A stretch of DNA of 64,000 nucleotides from NCBI GenBank assembly GCA_017311315.1, contig CM029610.1:8184236-8248235 (forward strand), in the 5' to 3' direction. Under the pieces are notes generated by a model. The model was not told the DNA's origin. It saw only the letters and a program-made list of their open reading frames with translations, and made no database searches. Shown here one piece after another: positions 42,820 through 55,300 of this stretch. Every line of letters begins with the position of its first letter. Positions within the stretch are counted from its first letter, which is position 1. Position numbers and translations under genes: made by a program. The DNA is from Dendrocalamus latiflorus. Lineage: Eukaryota; Streptophyta; Magnoliopsida; Poales; Poaceae.

Positions 42820-44570
42820 AAGTTAAGATCATGGTAGCTTAATTAGGTTTTGGTTCGTCCACCGATTTGGATGTAGGGATTGTAGTAGCAGGGCGCTATG
42901 GCCCAAAGTCCTACCCCTCTCAGACTTATTTTGGAACGGAGAAATTTTACAGAAATTTTGCAAGAAGCAATATAATTTCTACATGAGGGGAAATCTTCGT
43001 GTCTGTATTTCTATTGGAGAGAATTTTTCCGTCTTCTGAACGGATATTATTGTCCTAGGTCTAATGCATATCTTTTGTTCTCCAGCTAGCAAATAAAAAC
43101 CCCTATTATAGCGGGGGAACCCCGGGCGGGCGCTCGGCCACGTCACCCCGCGCCCGCGCTCCGGCCGGCGCGTGGCGCGGGGATTTCGGTACGGCCGGGG
43201 GAGGGAAATCCCTCCAGTTTTCCGGAAATTACGTACATGTCCTTTTTTCTCGCAAAGAGGTCCTTTTTCCTAGCGAAAAGGTCCCTGGCGGTTTTTTTTG
43301 CGGCGGATTTTTCTGAAAAACCCCCTCCAATTTGCAGGATGGCGCCCCGCGGTTTTCTAAGTTGCGTACGGGTCCTCATTTCATTACACACGGGTCCTCA
43401 ATTTTTACGAAAAAACCCTTTAACTTTTCTGAAAATACACATGTGCTCTCGATTTTTTTAAAAAAAACTCCTCACAAATTATCACCTCTTTTACTTCGGT
43501 GCACACGGTGGCTGGCGTGGCGTGTCGCCGCGCCTATGCTGCTAGTATATACTAGTGATTGCCGGAAAAAAACAGATGGGAAATCAAAGGTGCGCAGGGA
43601 TCTTTATGGAGTTCTCCATGCTTTATGGCCCAGCTTTTATAATGAGGAGGCGAAAAGAACAACGATCCAGATGACGAAGACGTGGGACCCAAACTACGAC
43701 GCAACCCATCTTCAACATGAAAAGCCCAATTACGATGGGCCAGTATGACCCAAGTACAGCCCAACACAAGATAAACCACCTCAGCCTGGCGCACCCGATC
43801 GCAGTTCGCACGGTCGCACCTGGGTAAAGTTAAGAGCCACACGGTCTACGCACACCATACATACGCACATGCATGTGCGTATTTTTTACACATGCTAGAA
43901 TTTAATCAAAGACTCATAACCTTTAGAGTATGGGCATGCGCTATCTCGCTAAACACGCACGTGTGTATATACCCCTTTAGAGAGTATTGTTCAGAGAGCA
44001 GTACCCTGAGAAATGAGAAACCCAAGCTAACCCTAAGGATCAAATCCAAGCTGAAGGGGCGAACAGCCCCACGCCCTCCCATTGAGCTACGGCTTGTCTC
44101 TCACACGATTGCACCTAGATCTGGCCAAATGGGTGGCTCGTTACGGCTCGGAACAAGCCCAGCTAAGCACGGCCCAGTTGTGTCAGGCAGCCGGACAGCA
44201 AGCATCAGATGGACAACCTAGCCCACCTCATCCACATGCACCCAGAGACGAACCAACCAAATGAATCCATGAGCTAGTACCACCATAGCTAACCCTAAAC
44301 CCTCTTCTCCTTATCTCCTTCCCTAATCTCCCCTCCCGATCTCACCGGCCACCTCCACCGCCATTGAGCTGGCCTCACCTCAGGCTGATGCTCCTCGGTC
44401 TCCTGGCTGCCAAATCCTTCGGATTGGATCCAGAATTGGGAAAGTGCTAAAACTAGAATAGCTACGTATTCTAGAAGCTAATAATATATATTTTGAGCAT
44501 AATGGCTTAATGCCTTCTTATTCTCGCACAAGGAATATGTGTGTGTCACTACAATTGAGTCTTAAGATAA
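42820..44570. other. Intergenic, with GC-rich patch
   Basis: A GC-rich patch with short palindromes lies at 43100-43200, followed by T/A-rich sequence with CCTTTTTTCTCGCAAAGAGG-like repeats. No gene with a recognisable domain. Rejected open frames overlap one another on both strands. Confidence 0.45.
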
Positions 44571-44578
44571 AAGGGAAT

Positions 44579-44801
44579 GTTACAGCACAGTCTCTACTTT
44601 AACCTGTGAGTCGAGACTATTCATGGTAAGATAGGTTTCATGATGTCAACAATATTTATGGGGTTGCATATTAGCCATAGATTTTCTCCGAAGGGGTATG
44701 GATCAATCCGGGCCGTGCAGGGTCACTTAACGCTTCAACAGGCAATTGAAGACGAAAACTACAGTCTGAATTCAGAACATGACTTCTTCATACCTGACAA
44801 T
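44579..44801 (-). repeat. Possible LTR of the minus-strand gypsy copy
   Basis: Read on the minus strand it begins TGTCAGGTATGAAGAAGTC, just after a purine tract (AGCTAAGGAGAGAGAA) that follows the pol end, and ends CTGTAACA. TGTCAG is also the start of the LTR at 62461. Its right border is set by the purine tract; the left border is a guess. Confidence 0.35.
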
Positions 44802-44855
44802 TCTCTCTCCTTAGCTTGTCACTTGTCCTCAAGTGTTCAAATCTGAGAACTAAGA

Positions 44856-44904
44856 CTTAATGGTTTTAGAATAGAATTAAGGATGGTTTTAGAATAGAAT
44901 TAAG
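44856..44904. repeat. 24-bp direct duplication
   Basis: TGGTTTTAGAATAGAATTAA plus GGA occurs twice in tandem next to the gypsy pol terminus. Confidence 0.8.
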
Positions 44905-44939
44905 GAAAGGTACCCTTGATGAAATCGGCATCCTCCCAT

Positions 44940-47141
44940 GATGCGTCCTCTAGGGTAAGATTAACCCACTAAATCAGCCATTGAGTCATTAGGACTTGGT
45001 TCCTGGGTAGGGCTCTTGTTTCAATCACCGAAGTAGGTTCAGTCTTTATCTTCCCATCTTTACCTACTAGAGGTAAGTTAGGACTAGGTATTGCATTAGG
45101 TCTACAATGCTTTTTAAGTTTGCTAACATGGAATATAGGATGGATATTCACATTTTCAAGAAGTTGTAGTTTATAAGCCACCTTTCCAATTTCCTGCAGA
45201 ACCTTGAATGGTCCATATAACTTGCTAGTCAATTTCAATGCTTGTTTCAGCCCAAATGCAGCAATTCTATATGGTTGCATCTTCAAGTAAACCATGTCTC
45301 CCACTGAAAATTGCCTCTTACTCCTATTCAAGTTAGTATATTCCTTCATCCGGGATTGAGCCTGGGCTAGATTATCTTTCAATCTATTAAGCATTGTTTG
45401 CTTGTCCTCTAAGAAATTCCTTGCTTCCTCATCTTCAGGTCCAGGAATTGCTATCTCATTTATCAGAGGTGGGGGGAAACTATACAATGCTTGGCAAGGG
45501 GATACCTTGAGAGAGGTTTGAAAGGTAGTGTTATACCACAACTCAGCTAGTGCTAACCATGCCAACCACTTCTTAGGTTCATATAACGCCATGCATATAA
45601 GGTAGGATTCCACATATTGGTTGACCCTCTCAGTCTGCTCGTCTGTTGGGATGGTAAGCAGTACTAAATCTCAATTACACCTTTAGAGATTTGAACAACT
45701 CTTGCCATGGTTTGCTAGTAAAGATTTTGTCTCTATCGGACACAATAGCAATAGGAAATCCATGCAATTTAAAGATGTGTCGATAAAGCTTGAGTCATTG
45801 ACTACACTGCGTATGGGTGAGATAATGGGATAAAGTGTGTATACTTCATATATCTGTCAACAACAACAAAAATGACCTCTTTTACTTTTGAATTGGGCAT
45901 TCCTTCGATATAATCCATTGATATATGGGTCCATGGCATGTCAGGAATGGGCAAAGGGCTCTAGCAGCCCTAGATAATGACAATGTTCAGACTTGGAACA
46001 CTAACAAACATCACATTCCTAAAAAAAAGTGTGTACTTCCTTCTTCATTCTTGGCCAATAAAATAAATTCTTCATTCTTTGATAAGTTACCGTACTAGAA
46101 TGCCCTCCCATAGCTGGTGTGTGGAGTGAGCTGATGATATTTTGTCTCAACAAAGTCATTTTTCACATAGATTCTACCCTGGTATCTTAACACTCCAGAG
46201 TGAAAAGTGTATTTGGATTCATGATTGGGAGCTAAAGACAGCTACTCCATCAATTCTTTGCAATGTGCATCAACGATATAATTATTTTCAATTGTTTCCA
46301 TCCATGTTGGCACTGCCATTGAAATTGCCATGGAACAAACATCTCTGCTTGATACGGCATCAACTACTTTATTCTTATTCCTCTTCTTGTATTCAATGAT
46401 GTAGTTGAACTCAAGCAGCCTCAACATCAACTTGTGTTGGATTCCTTCACTAACCTTTTGTTCAGCCATGAACTTCAAACTTTGCTGATTTGTTTTGATC
46501 ACTAGTTGAGTTCCTAAGAAGTAAAGCCTCCACCTTCTTAATGATTCAATAATTGCCATTGCTTCTTTGTCATAAGTAGAGAGTGTTGCAGATCTCACCC
46601 CTTATGTTTTGCTAAAGTAAGGCCTCCTCTTCTGCATTAAGATCGCTCCAATTCCAGTTCCACAAGCATCCGTTTCTAGAGTGAATTCTTCAAACAAGTC
46701 AGGCAAAGCCATGACTGGTGATGTGGTCAAGCTATGCTTCAGTTTTCTCAAAGGCTTCATCTTGAGCCTTTTTCCATTCAAAGCCATCCTTCTTCAACAT
46801 ATCATGTAAAGGCCAACAAATAAGGCTACAGTTTTTGACAAATCTCTTGTAGTAGACTGCCATGCCTAAGAAACTTCTCAGCTGAGGTACATTCTGAGGT
46901 TTCGGCCAATTTTGAATAGCATTGATTTTGCTTGGATCTGTTGTGACTCCTTAACCAGAATAACATGCCCCAAGTATTCCACTTGTAGGGCTACAATTAC
47001 ACACTTGCTAATTTTTGCAAAGAGTTTGTGTTGTCTCCGTAATTCCAAAACTATAGCCAGGAGCTATTGATTTTCCTTTTTATTTATGCTGTATACAAGA
47101 ATGCCATCAAAGAAGACCAGTATGAACTTCCTTAAATACTT
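44940..47141 (-). pseudogene. pol: Ty3/gypsy pol fragment (RT end, RNase H, integrase), minus copy
   Basis: On the minus strand from 47141: LRKFILVFFDGILVYS (RT box FFDD changed to FFDG), LQVEYLGHVI, FTLETDACGTGIGAILMQ, RNase H segment ATLSTYDKEAMAIIESLRRW.. and HKLMLRLLEFNYIIEYKKR, then a broken integrase core and a readable C-terminal part at 44969-45613. That part has LAELWYNTTFQTSLKVSPCQ, QFSVGDMVYLKMQPYR and IHPIFHVSKLKKHCRPNAIP. It lacks gag, protease and the first half of RT. It is related to, but clearly diverged from, the plus-strand copy that starts at 47142. Confidence 0.8.
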
Positions 47142-48790
47142 GGATTAACTAATGCCCTAGCTACTTTCCAAGCCTTGATGAATAAGATCCTTGCAGAATT
47201 TTGAGGAAATTTGTTTTGGTGTTCTTTGATGATATTTTAGTATATAGTGCTATATTGGAGGAGCATCAAAAGCATGTAAAGCAGGTTCTTGAAGTGTTGA
47301 GAAAGAATCAGTTGTTTGCAAAAAAGAGCAAATATGTGTTTAGCCAACTGCAAGTAGAGTTTTTGGGCCATGTGATTAGTGGAATAGAAGTGGCAACCGA
47401 TCCTGAAAAGATTAAAGCAGTCCAAGAGCAGCCAACTTCTGAGAACACAACTCAATTAAGAGGATTTCTAGGCTTGGTTGGGTATTATAGAAGATTCATC
47501 AAGAATTTTGGGATTATATGTCGGCCAATGTTTGACTCCTTGAAAAAGATTGCATTTCATTGGGGACAAGAGCAGCAAAAATCATTCTTGCAGATTAAAG
47601 AGGCTTTAACACATGCACTTATGTTAGCACTTTCAGATTTTAAACAAACCTTTGTCCTAGAGACAGATGCAAGTGGAATTGAACTGGGAGCTATGTTGAT
47701 GCAAAATGGTAGGCCAATTTCTTACATGAGCAAATCAATTGGACCAAGGGCTGCAGCTATGTCCATTTATGACAAATAAACTATGGCAATCTTGGAAGCA
47801 TTACTTTGTAGGCTCTACCTTGATTATAAGGACAAATCAGCAGAGTCTAAAATATATTGCAGATTAAAGGCTAATTGATAGTATTTAACACAAACTAATG
47901 ATTAAATTGATGGGATATGACTATAAAGTAGAATATAGGAAAGAGAGAGAAAACAAGGCTAATGATGCCTTTTCTAGAAGAAGCTATCTCGAGGGCAACA
48001 TGGCCATCACAGTAGCAAGTCCCCAATGGGTGTCAGAGGTAACACAAGAGTTATGTTAGTGATGATAAATGTCAGGAATGAGAGGCTAAATTAAGGATTG
48101 ACAACAATAGTGCCCCTCCATATACATTGAGTAATAAAATCTTGAAATATCATGGGAGAATCTACATTGGCAATGGCACCAATCTCAAGGACTAACTATT
48201 AAATTCATTTCAACAATTAGCCCTGGGAGGTCACTCGGGAGAAAGGGGAACTTATCAAAGAATGAAATTGTTGTTTTATTGGCCCAGCATGAAGGCTATG
48301 ACCACGAAATTTGTGAAGACCTATGCTGTATACCAGAAGAATAAGTCTGAAAATGTGCCCTATTCTAGCCTTTTACAACCACTTCCTATTTCTGAAATGG
48401 CTTGGACACATATCACTATGAATTTTATTGAAGGGTTGCCAAAATCCAGGGAAAAGGATGTCATACTGGTGGTGGTTGACAGGTTTATGAACTATGCACA
48501 TTTCCTACCTATGAGGCATCCATATTCAGTGCAAGATATGGTTGATATCTTCTTAGAAAATGTATACATACTGCATGGGCTCCCTGTAGTGATAGTCACT
48601 GACAGAGACCAAGTCATTACCAGCCATTTGTGGCAAGAACTCTTCAAGACTCTGGGTGTCAACCTGAGGCTCAGTAGTGCTTACCACCCCCAAACCAACG
48701 GCCAAACCAAAAGAGTTAACTAGTGCCTCGCAAACTACTTGAGATGTATGGTTTATGCTAACCCAAAGAAATGGCATTCTTGGTTATCTT
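47142..48790 (+). pseudogene. pol: Ty3/gypsy pol fragment, plus copy, left part
   Basis: It begins GLTNALATFQALMNKILAEF, is frameshifted, then runs intact at 47201-47779 (FVLVFFDDILVYS, VEFLGHVISG, GFLGLVGYYRRFIKNFG, FVLETDASGIELGAMLMQNG). A degraded RNase H follows. Integrase has GGHSGERGTYQRMKLLFYWP, the second Cys of HHCC changed (TYAVYQKNK for C..C), WTHITMNFIEGLPKSREKDV, VVVDRF, VTDRDQVITSHLWQELFK and SSAYHPQTNGQTKRVN. It is cut at 48790 by the Tekay-like element and resumes at 61765. Confidence 0.85.
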
Positions 48791-49559
48791 TGTAACGCCC
48801 CCGTTTCCAGGGGCGCGTACGGACACGGCATTCCGTAACTATTCAAGCATGAACAGTTATGGAATGTCGCGCAAGAGTATACCATTGCATGCTTACAACA
48901 AAAGACCAGCATATATTTGACGTACGGATTAACATCCAGTTTTTACAGCGGGGCGTGCAAGCCCAAAGTATATTACATTACAAAAGGCTCCAGAAACTGC
49001 TTCGAGCGCGGCGGAGACCTACAGCCAAGGATCCTCGTCGAAGAAAAGATCCTCTGGTACTTCTTCAACGGGGAGCCCTTCTCCTTTGTCTTGATCCTCT
49101 AAAGGTTGGATTAAGCAAGCCGTGAGCCAAACAACCGGCTCAGCAAATCCCAAAAGGGATCTTAATTTACTATATGCACGGAAATTCCAAGGAAGGGTGT
49201 ATACTTGGTTTATTACATTTGGTGGATGCAATTTTATTTGCAAACATTTTCATAAGACGGACACAAAACTTACTCCTTAAGATCTCAGGGGTTTTCATCA
49301 AGAGTTCATTAACTAACTAACCAAGTTAAAGTATTTACAAATCTACTTAAGCTTTGCTGCTGGAATCACCCAAGTGACACAGCTCCAATAACCGGGAGCA
49401 CGGTGTATTCGAATACCATTTATTTGACTCTGCAGAGTTTGCTCAGCTTTACCCACACGATTACTCAACTCCCGCTAAAGAGTTAAGAAAGCCAGGTCGT
49501 TTCTCTGCTCAACTCTTTATATAGGCTCTACCCAGTAGAATTCACTCGGGTCTGGCTCA

Positions 49560-49598
<39 letters not shown>

Positions 49599-52334
49599 GA
49601 GAGGACAACGTCCGCTTCGAGTGAATTCCACCGTTGTTAGGCTTCCGCAGCACGGCCAGCCTAACCTTACTGCTACCCTCCTGTAGAGTTTCAATCGAGT
49701 TGAGCAGCTAATCGACAAGTGTTGACAAGTCAACTCCTGTGGTTGAGCGATCACTGTGACATTTGCTCAGCGTAAGGGTTTCAGTCCTTATATTTTCACA
49801 TGGCCTGCAACCTCGCCAGGTCCGCGACCCAAACTAAGGTAAGCGGTGGGCGTAGACCGTCCCGCGGTTTCCCACTCACCCTTACCCTACTCCAGCCCTA
49901 GGATAAGAGGTGGGCAAAGACCGTCTCGCGGCTCTCCCCCAACTCTTACCCTACCTTGTGCACGCCGGCACTCTCCGCTCTAAGATACGGTGTCCCATAC
50001 CACCCTACCTTAGAGTCGGGTTTTCCAGATTCTATTGGCCCACAGCCACAACCTTATTAGTGTAACATTTTTGCATGATAATAATAACCTACAATTCTCT
50101 AGAATATCAGATAATTATTTCTAGGGTTTCAAAGGCATGGCTACAATTTAATCATGGCATTTAACGGTGGTAGGACTAACTATATCACATGACATTCTAA
50201 ACATTTTATTTTTATTTTCGAACTAATATTTCAGAACTAGCTCAATGCAAATAATGTATTAACATAATTAAACATTATGGGATACAATATGATCAAAGGA
50301 TTTGGGACTTGCCGTCTATCCGGATGATTTCTGCGAGCTCGAACGTCGAAGCACCTGGATCCTGAGCCTGCTCTTGAATCTCCGGGATCTCCGACACTAA
50401 CGCAAACAATTAAAATGAAATAAATCCAGCTTGCAACTAATCAAGCGAGGAAAAATAATCTAATTAAAAAGAAATAAATTGCATAAACACCCCAAATGGA
50501 ATTTTAGGAATTTTTCTAGGATGAATCTGTGGAAATGGATTTCACCAGGGGTCTGGAATAATATTTGGAGCAAAGTGGTGAAATTTGGGAATTTTTGGGA
50601 TTTTCTGTGATTTTCTAGGATTTATTTAAGTTTTCTGGAATATTGGAAATTGGAAAATTGCTGGAAAATCACTTTGCACAGTAAAAGGCCGGCCCATGGC
50701 CACAGTGCGGCCTGGCCGGGGAGTCGGCCCGCGCGGCCGAAGGCCAGCGCGGCCTGTTTGCGCACGCGCGCGCGCGCGAGACGGAGCGGGCCGAGGGACG
50801 ACGGCCCAAAGCGGGCGCGCCCACGCGGCACGGATGCCCGCCGCGTGGCCCGGGGCGGACGACGGCGGAGCGAGACGGGATGAGCGGTTGCGATGGGAAA
50901 GCGGGGAGATCGGACGGCTGGGACTTAAGGGAGGCGGCGAACCGGTACGGAGGATCCAACAGCTGAGGTTAGAAGGTGGGGGTAAGATCCGACGGCGAAG
51001 GAGGGGCCACGTCCATCGTCTTCCTCCTCCGGCCGCGACAGTGCAGCCGCGGCAGAGCAACGGTGGCGACGGCGGTCCGGGCGCTAGGGGGCTCGCCGGC
51101 GGTCACCGAGAGTACCGGCGGGTTGAGGGGACTGCGGGGAACCCATTTCGGGTGGTTAGCGTTTGCGGGGACCAAAGGGGAGAGAGGGAGGGAGAAGGGG
51201 GTGGTTCGGGGATTTCACGGTGGAGAGGGTCACCGGCGGCGAGGAAGCTCAATCGGGGCCGGTTACATCATCTGGGGAGTTGGGAGCTCACATTGGTGGC
51301 GGTGGCTGAAGCTCAGAGCCTTCGGGGTGAGCTGGCCACGGAGAGGTGGTTGCGGCCGGCGGTGGACTTCGACGGCGGCGCTCCACAGGGCTTCACCTGG
51401 CCAGAGGAGAACGGCAAAGTAAATAGGGGTGGGTGAAGGTGCTCCAGACGAATGCAATTTAGAAATGGGGGAGGGAAGGGGGAGATTGGTTCCCGGGGGC
51501 CACCGGCGCAGGGGACGGCGGAGGCGGAGCTGTAGGCGGCGGGGCTCCAATCGGAGGCTCCGGGAGAGGCTCTGGAGGGTGGGGAGGGGAATGGTGGTGT
51601 TTGGGGAGCTCGGAAAGCAAAGGAAGCGAAATGGCAGGGGGAGGGGGCTTTATACCCGCGCGGAGGGGAGGGGGTTCCTTCGGGGAGAAGCCAGCGGCGG
51701 GGCTCCGGCCGACAGGGAGGTGACGGGGCCGTCAAGGGCGTTTAATCCCGCACAGTGGGAGTGGGCGAGGGTGACGCGAGGCTCTGCACAGAGCGGGCGA
51801 CGCGACGGGGGCAGTTGAGCTGCGGCCGGGGCGAGGGCGTGCCCGTGCGCGCGAGAGAGAGGAGGCGTCGTCTGCCAAGTGGGGCCGGGGCTGGAGCGGG
51901 CGACGTGGCGCGGCGGCGTCCACTCGCTCGGACAGGAGCTGTCGGGGCGGCGGAGGCGGTCCGAGATCGGGGCGGCGCGGGGACAGGCGCGGGCGCAGAG
52001 GCGGCCACGGGCGCAGCGCGCAGCGCACGCGCGTGCGCGGGGAGGAGGCGGGGAGGGAGCTGGGCGCTTGCGGCTGAGGGGAGCGGAGGGAGGCGCTGGG
52101 CGACGGGGAAGGCGGAAGGAGAGGTGGCGCCAGCGAAGACGCGGGCGCGGGGCGCGTGAGAGAAAGGGAGGCGGAAAGGGGAGACGGGGCGCCAACGGAG
52201 GGGGAAAGCGGAAAGGCCGAGAAAGGAAAGCGCATTTCCGACGAAACTTTCCCGAAAAGGAAAGTTTTCAAAATTCACCCAAAAATGCAGCAAAAAGCAC
52301 AGAAATTTATTTTGAATTTTTCCAGGGCTTTTCA
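48791..52334 (-). repeat. 3' LTR of Tekay-like element
   Basis: Plus-strand ends TGTAACGCCCCCGTTTCC and GGGCTTTTCA. It has an AT-rich part with an (AC)n tract (49564-49597) and a 1.5-kb CpG-rich part (50690-52250). Nearly identical to 58220-61759. Long frames inside it on both strands are composition artefacts or overlap. Confidence 0.97.
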
Positions 52335-52353
52335 ACCTACCCCCCTTAAAAGA
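52335..52353 (-). other. Polypurine tract of Tekay-like element
   Basis: Read on the minus strand the segment TTTTAAGGGGGGTAGG directly precedes the LTR start TGAAAAGCCC, the place where plus-strand priming occurs. Confidence 0.7.
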
Positions 52354-52368
52354 ATCTCGACCCCGAGA

Positions 52369-55300
52369 TTAACTTGGTCCAGGGAGTAAGTTGGGGAAAT
52401 CTCGCTGCAAATCTGACTCTCGTTCCCAAGTTGACTCTTCAGGTGTATGATTCTTCCACTGTACTCTGCAGAACCTGACGTTCTTGTTTCTGAGCTGCCT
52501 TTCTGTCGTTTCAAGTATTTGTAGTGGTTCTTCAGCATATGTGCAATCATCTTGCAATTCAATATCTGACAGTGGCACTTCATCTGTTGGCTGGCGTAGA
52601 CATTTCCGAAGCTGGGATACGTGGAACACATTGTGAATTCTAGATAAGTTGGGCGGAAGCTGCACTTGGTAAGCTACTTCCCCAACTCTTCCAATTATCT
52701 GAAACGGTCCCACATATCTTGGTGCTAATTTGCCTTTGACTTGAAATCTCTTGACTATCTTGAATGGGGTGACTTTGATGTAGACATAATCTCCAACTTC
52801 GAAACTCAAATCTTTCCTGCGATTATCTGCATAGTTCTTTTGTCGGTCTTGTGCCATCTTCAGTCTGTCCCTGACAATCCTAACATGTGTTTCTGCATCT
52901 TGAGCAATCTGGGGACCAATGAGTTGTCGCTCTCCTGTTTCTGTCCAGTTCAGTGGAGTCCTGCATTTCCTGCCATAAAGTGCTTCAAACGGTGCCATTT
53001 GAATACTGGCTTGATAGCTGTTATTGTATGAGAACTGAGCAAATGGTAAGCAGGTGTTCCATGTTGCTCCATACACTATCGCACAAGCTCTTAACATGTC
53101 TTCTAGAATCTGATTGGTTCTCTCTGTTTGTCCATCTGTCTGTGGATGATATGCTGAGCTGAAATTCAGATCGGTGCCCATGGCTTCATGCAACTTTTCC
53201 CAGAACTTGGACGTAAACTGTGCTCCTCTATCTGACACAATCTTCTTCGGAACTCCATGCAGTGTCACAATTCTGGTTAAGTATAACTCGGCAAGTTTAT
53301 CCTTCCCATAAGTTTACTTGATCGGGAGGAAATGAGCCATCTTGGTCAATCTATCAACAATGACCCAAATAGCATCATATCCCTCACGAGTCTTGGGAAG
53401 TCCCGTGATGAAGTCCATACCAATGCTATCCCATTTCCATTCAGGAATTGGCAAAGGTTGCAACAATCCTGATGGTTTTTGGTGGTCTATCTTGATCTGT
53501 TGGCAGACATCACATTTAGCTACATATTCTGCCACTTCTTTCTTCATTTGGTTCCACCAATACCTCTTTTTCAAATCCTGATACATCTTTGTGCCTCCTG
53601 GATGAATTGAGAATTGAGAGGAGTGGGCTTCAGCTAAGATCAACTCTCTCAATTCCTTCTTGTTGGGTATGCAATAGCGACCATGGAAAGTAAGGATTCC
53701 ATGCTCGTCTAGCGCATACTCTGATGAATTTTCTTCTTGAATATTCTTTTTCAGTTTTTGAATCTCTTCATCTTCATCCTGGGCTGCTTTAATCTGATCT
53801 GGCAATAGTGGTTGAATCTCTAAGGCTGCTTCTTCACCTTGTTCTGTGATTGCCAAGTTCAGCTGTAATATATCTCTCTGCAATTCAGGTGGGTACTCTG
53901 ATTGACTGCCTTTGCTTGGACGAGCTTTACGGCTAAGGGCATCAGCAACTACATTTGCCTTGCCCGGGTGATACTGGAGATCAACATCATAATCTTTGAT
54001 TAGTTCTAGCCATCTGCGCTGTCTCATGTTCAATTCTGGTTGTGTGAACAAATACTTCAAACTCTTGTGATCTGAGAATATCTCACAACGATTTCCTAGC
54101 AGGTAGTGCCGCCAAATTTTGAGAGCATGCACCACAGCTGCTAGCTCCAAATCGTGTGTGGGGTAATTCTCTTCATGTGGCTTCAACTGTCTTGAGGCAT
54201 AGGCAACAACTTTTCCATCTTGCATAAGCACACAACCCAAACCCTGCTTTGAGGCATCGCAGTAGATCTGAAACTCCTTTTCTGGATTGGGTAAAATCAA
54301 CACTGGTGTTGTTGTCAACTTGGTCTTCAACATCTGAAAGCTTTCTTCACATGCATCAGTCCATGTGAACGGTTTATCTTTCTTCAACAATTGGGTGAGT
54401 GGACGAGATATTCTTGAGAAACCTTCTATGAATCGGTGATAATAACCCGCCAATCCCAGGAAGCTTCTCACTTCGATCACTGTCTTAGGCTGTTTCCATT
54501 CCATCACTGCTGAAATCTTTTCTGGATCAACCTTCACTCCATCTTCAGATATAATATGACCTAAGAAAGCGACTTCTCTCAACCAAAAACTGCATTTATC
54601 AAATTTTGCATATAACTTATGCTCTCTCAATCTGGTCAAAACCATATGCAAATGCTGTTTGTGCTCTTCTTCACTCTTGGAGTAAATCAGAATATCATCA
54701 ATGAAAACAATCACAAATCGATCCAATTGGTCCATATGCACCAAATTCATAAGATTCATGAAATACGCTGGCGCATTGGTTAAACCAAAGGGTACGACCG
54801 TGAACTCAAACAATCCATATCTGGTAATGAAGGCTGTCTTCTCTCGATCTTGCTCTCGGATCTTGAGCTGATGATAACCCGAGCGTAAGTCGATCTTGGA
54901 GAACACTTTGGCTCCTTTAAGTTGGTCAAACAGATCATCAATTCTTGGGAGGGGATACTTGTTCTTGATGGTGACAGCATTCAAACCTCTGTAATCTACA
55001 CACATTCTCAATTCGCCATTCTTCTTTTTCACAAACAGTACTGGGGCTGACCATGGTGAAGTACTTGGTCGAATGAATTCTTTCTCTTGTAACTCATCTA
55101 ACTGCTTCTTCAGTTCCTTCAACTCACTAGCTGACATTCTATACTGGTGTTTGGCAATTGGCTGGGTACCAGGCACCAATTCTATTGCAAGTTCTACTTG
55201 CCTGTCAGGGGGTCTTCCTGGTAATTCTTCGGGGAATACATCAGGGTACTCTTGTACTATTGGCACTTGGTCAGGTGTGGCTGCTATCATGTTGATCATA

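Noticed and set aside
43100..43560. A possible additional transposon around the GC-rich patch
   Set aside because: No inverted ends or target duplication could be matched.
50696..52349. Long open frames (up to 246 codons) on both strands in the GC-rich LTR, repeated at 60121-61796
   Set aside because: They overlap one another in several frames, are Arg/Gly/Ala/Pro-rich from base composition, and lie wholly inside an LTR; none shows a domain.
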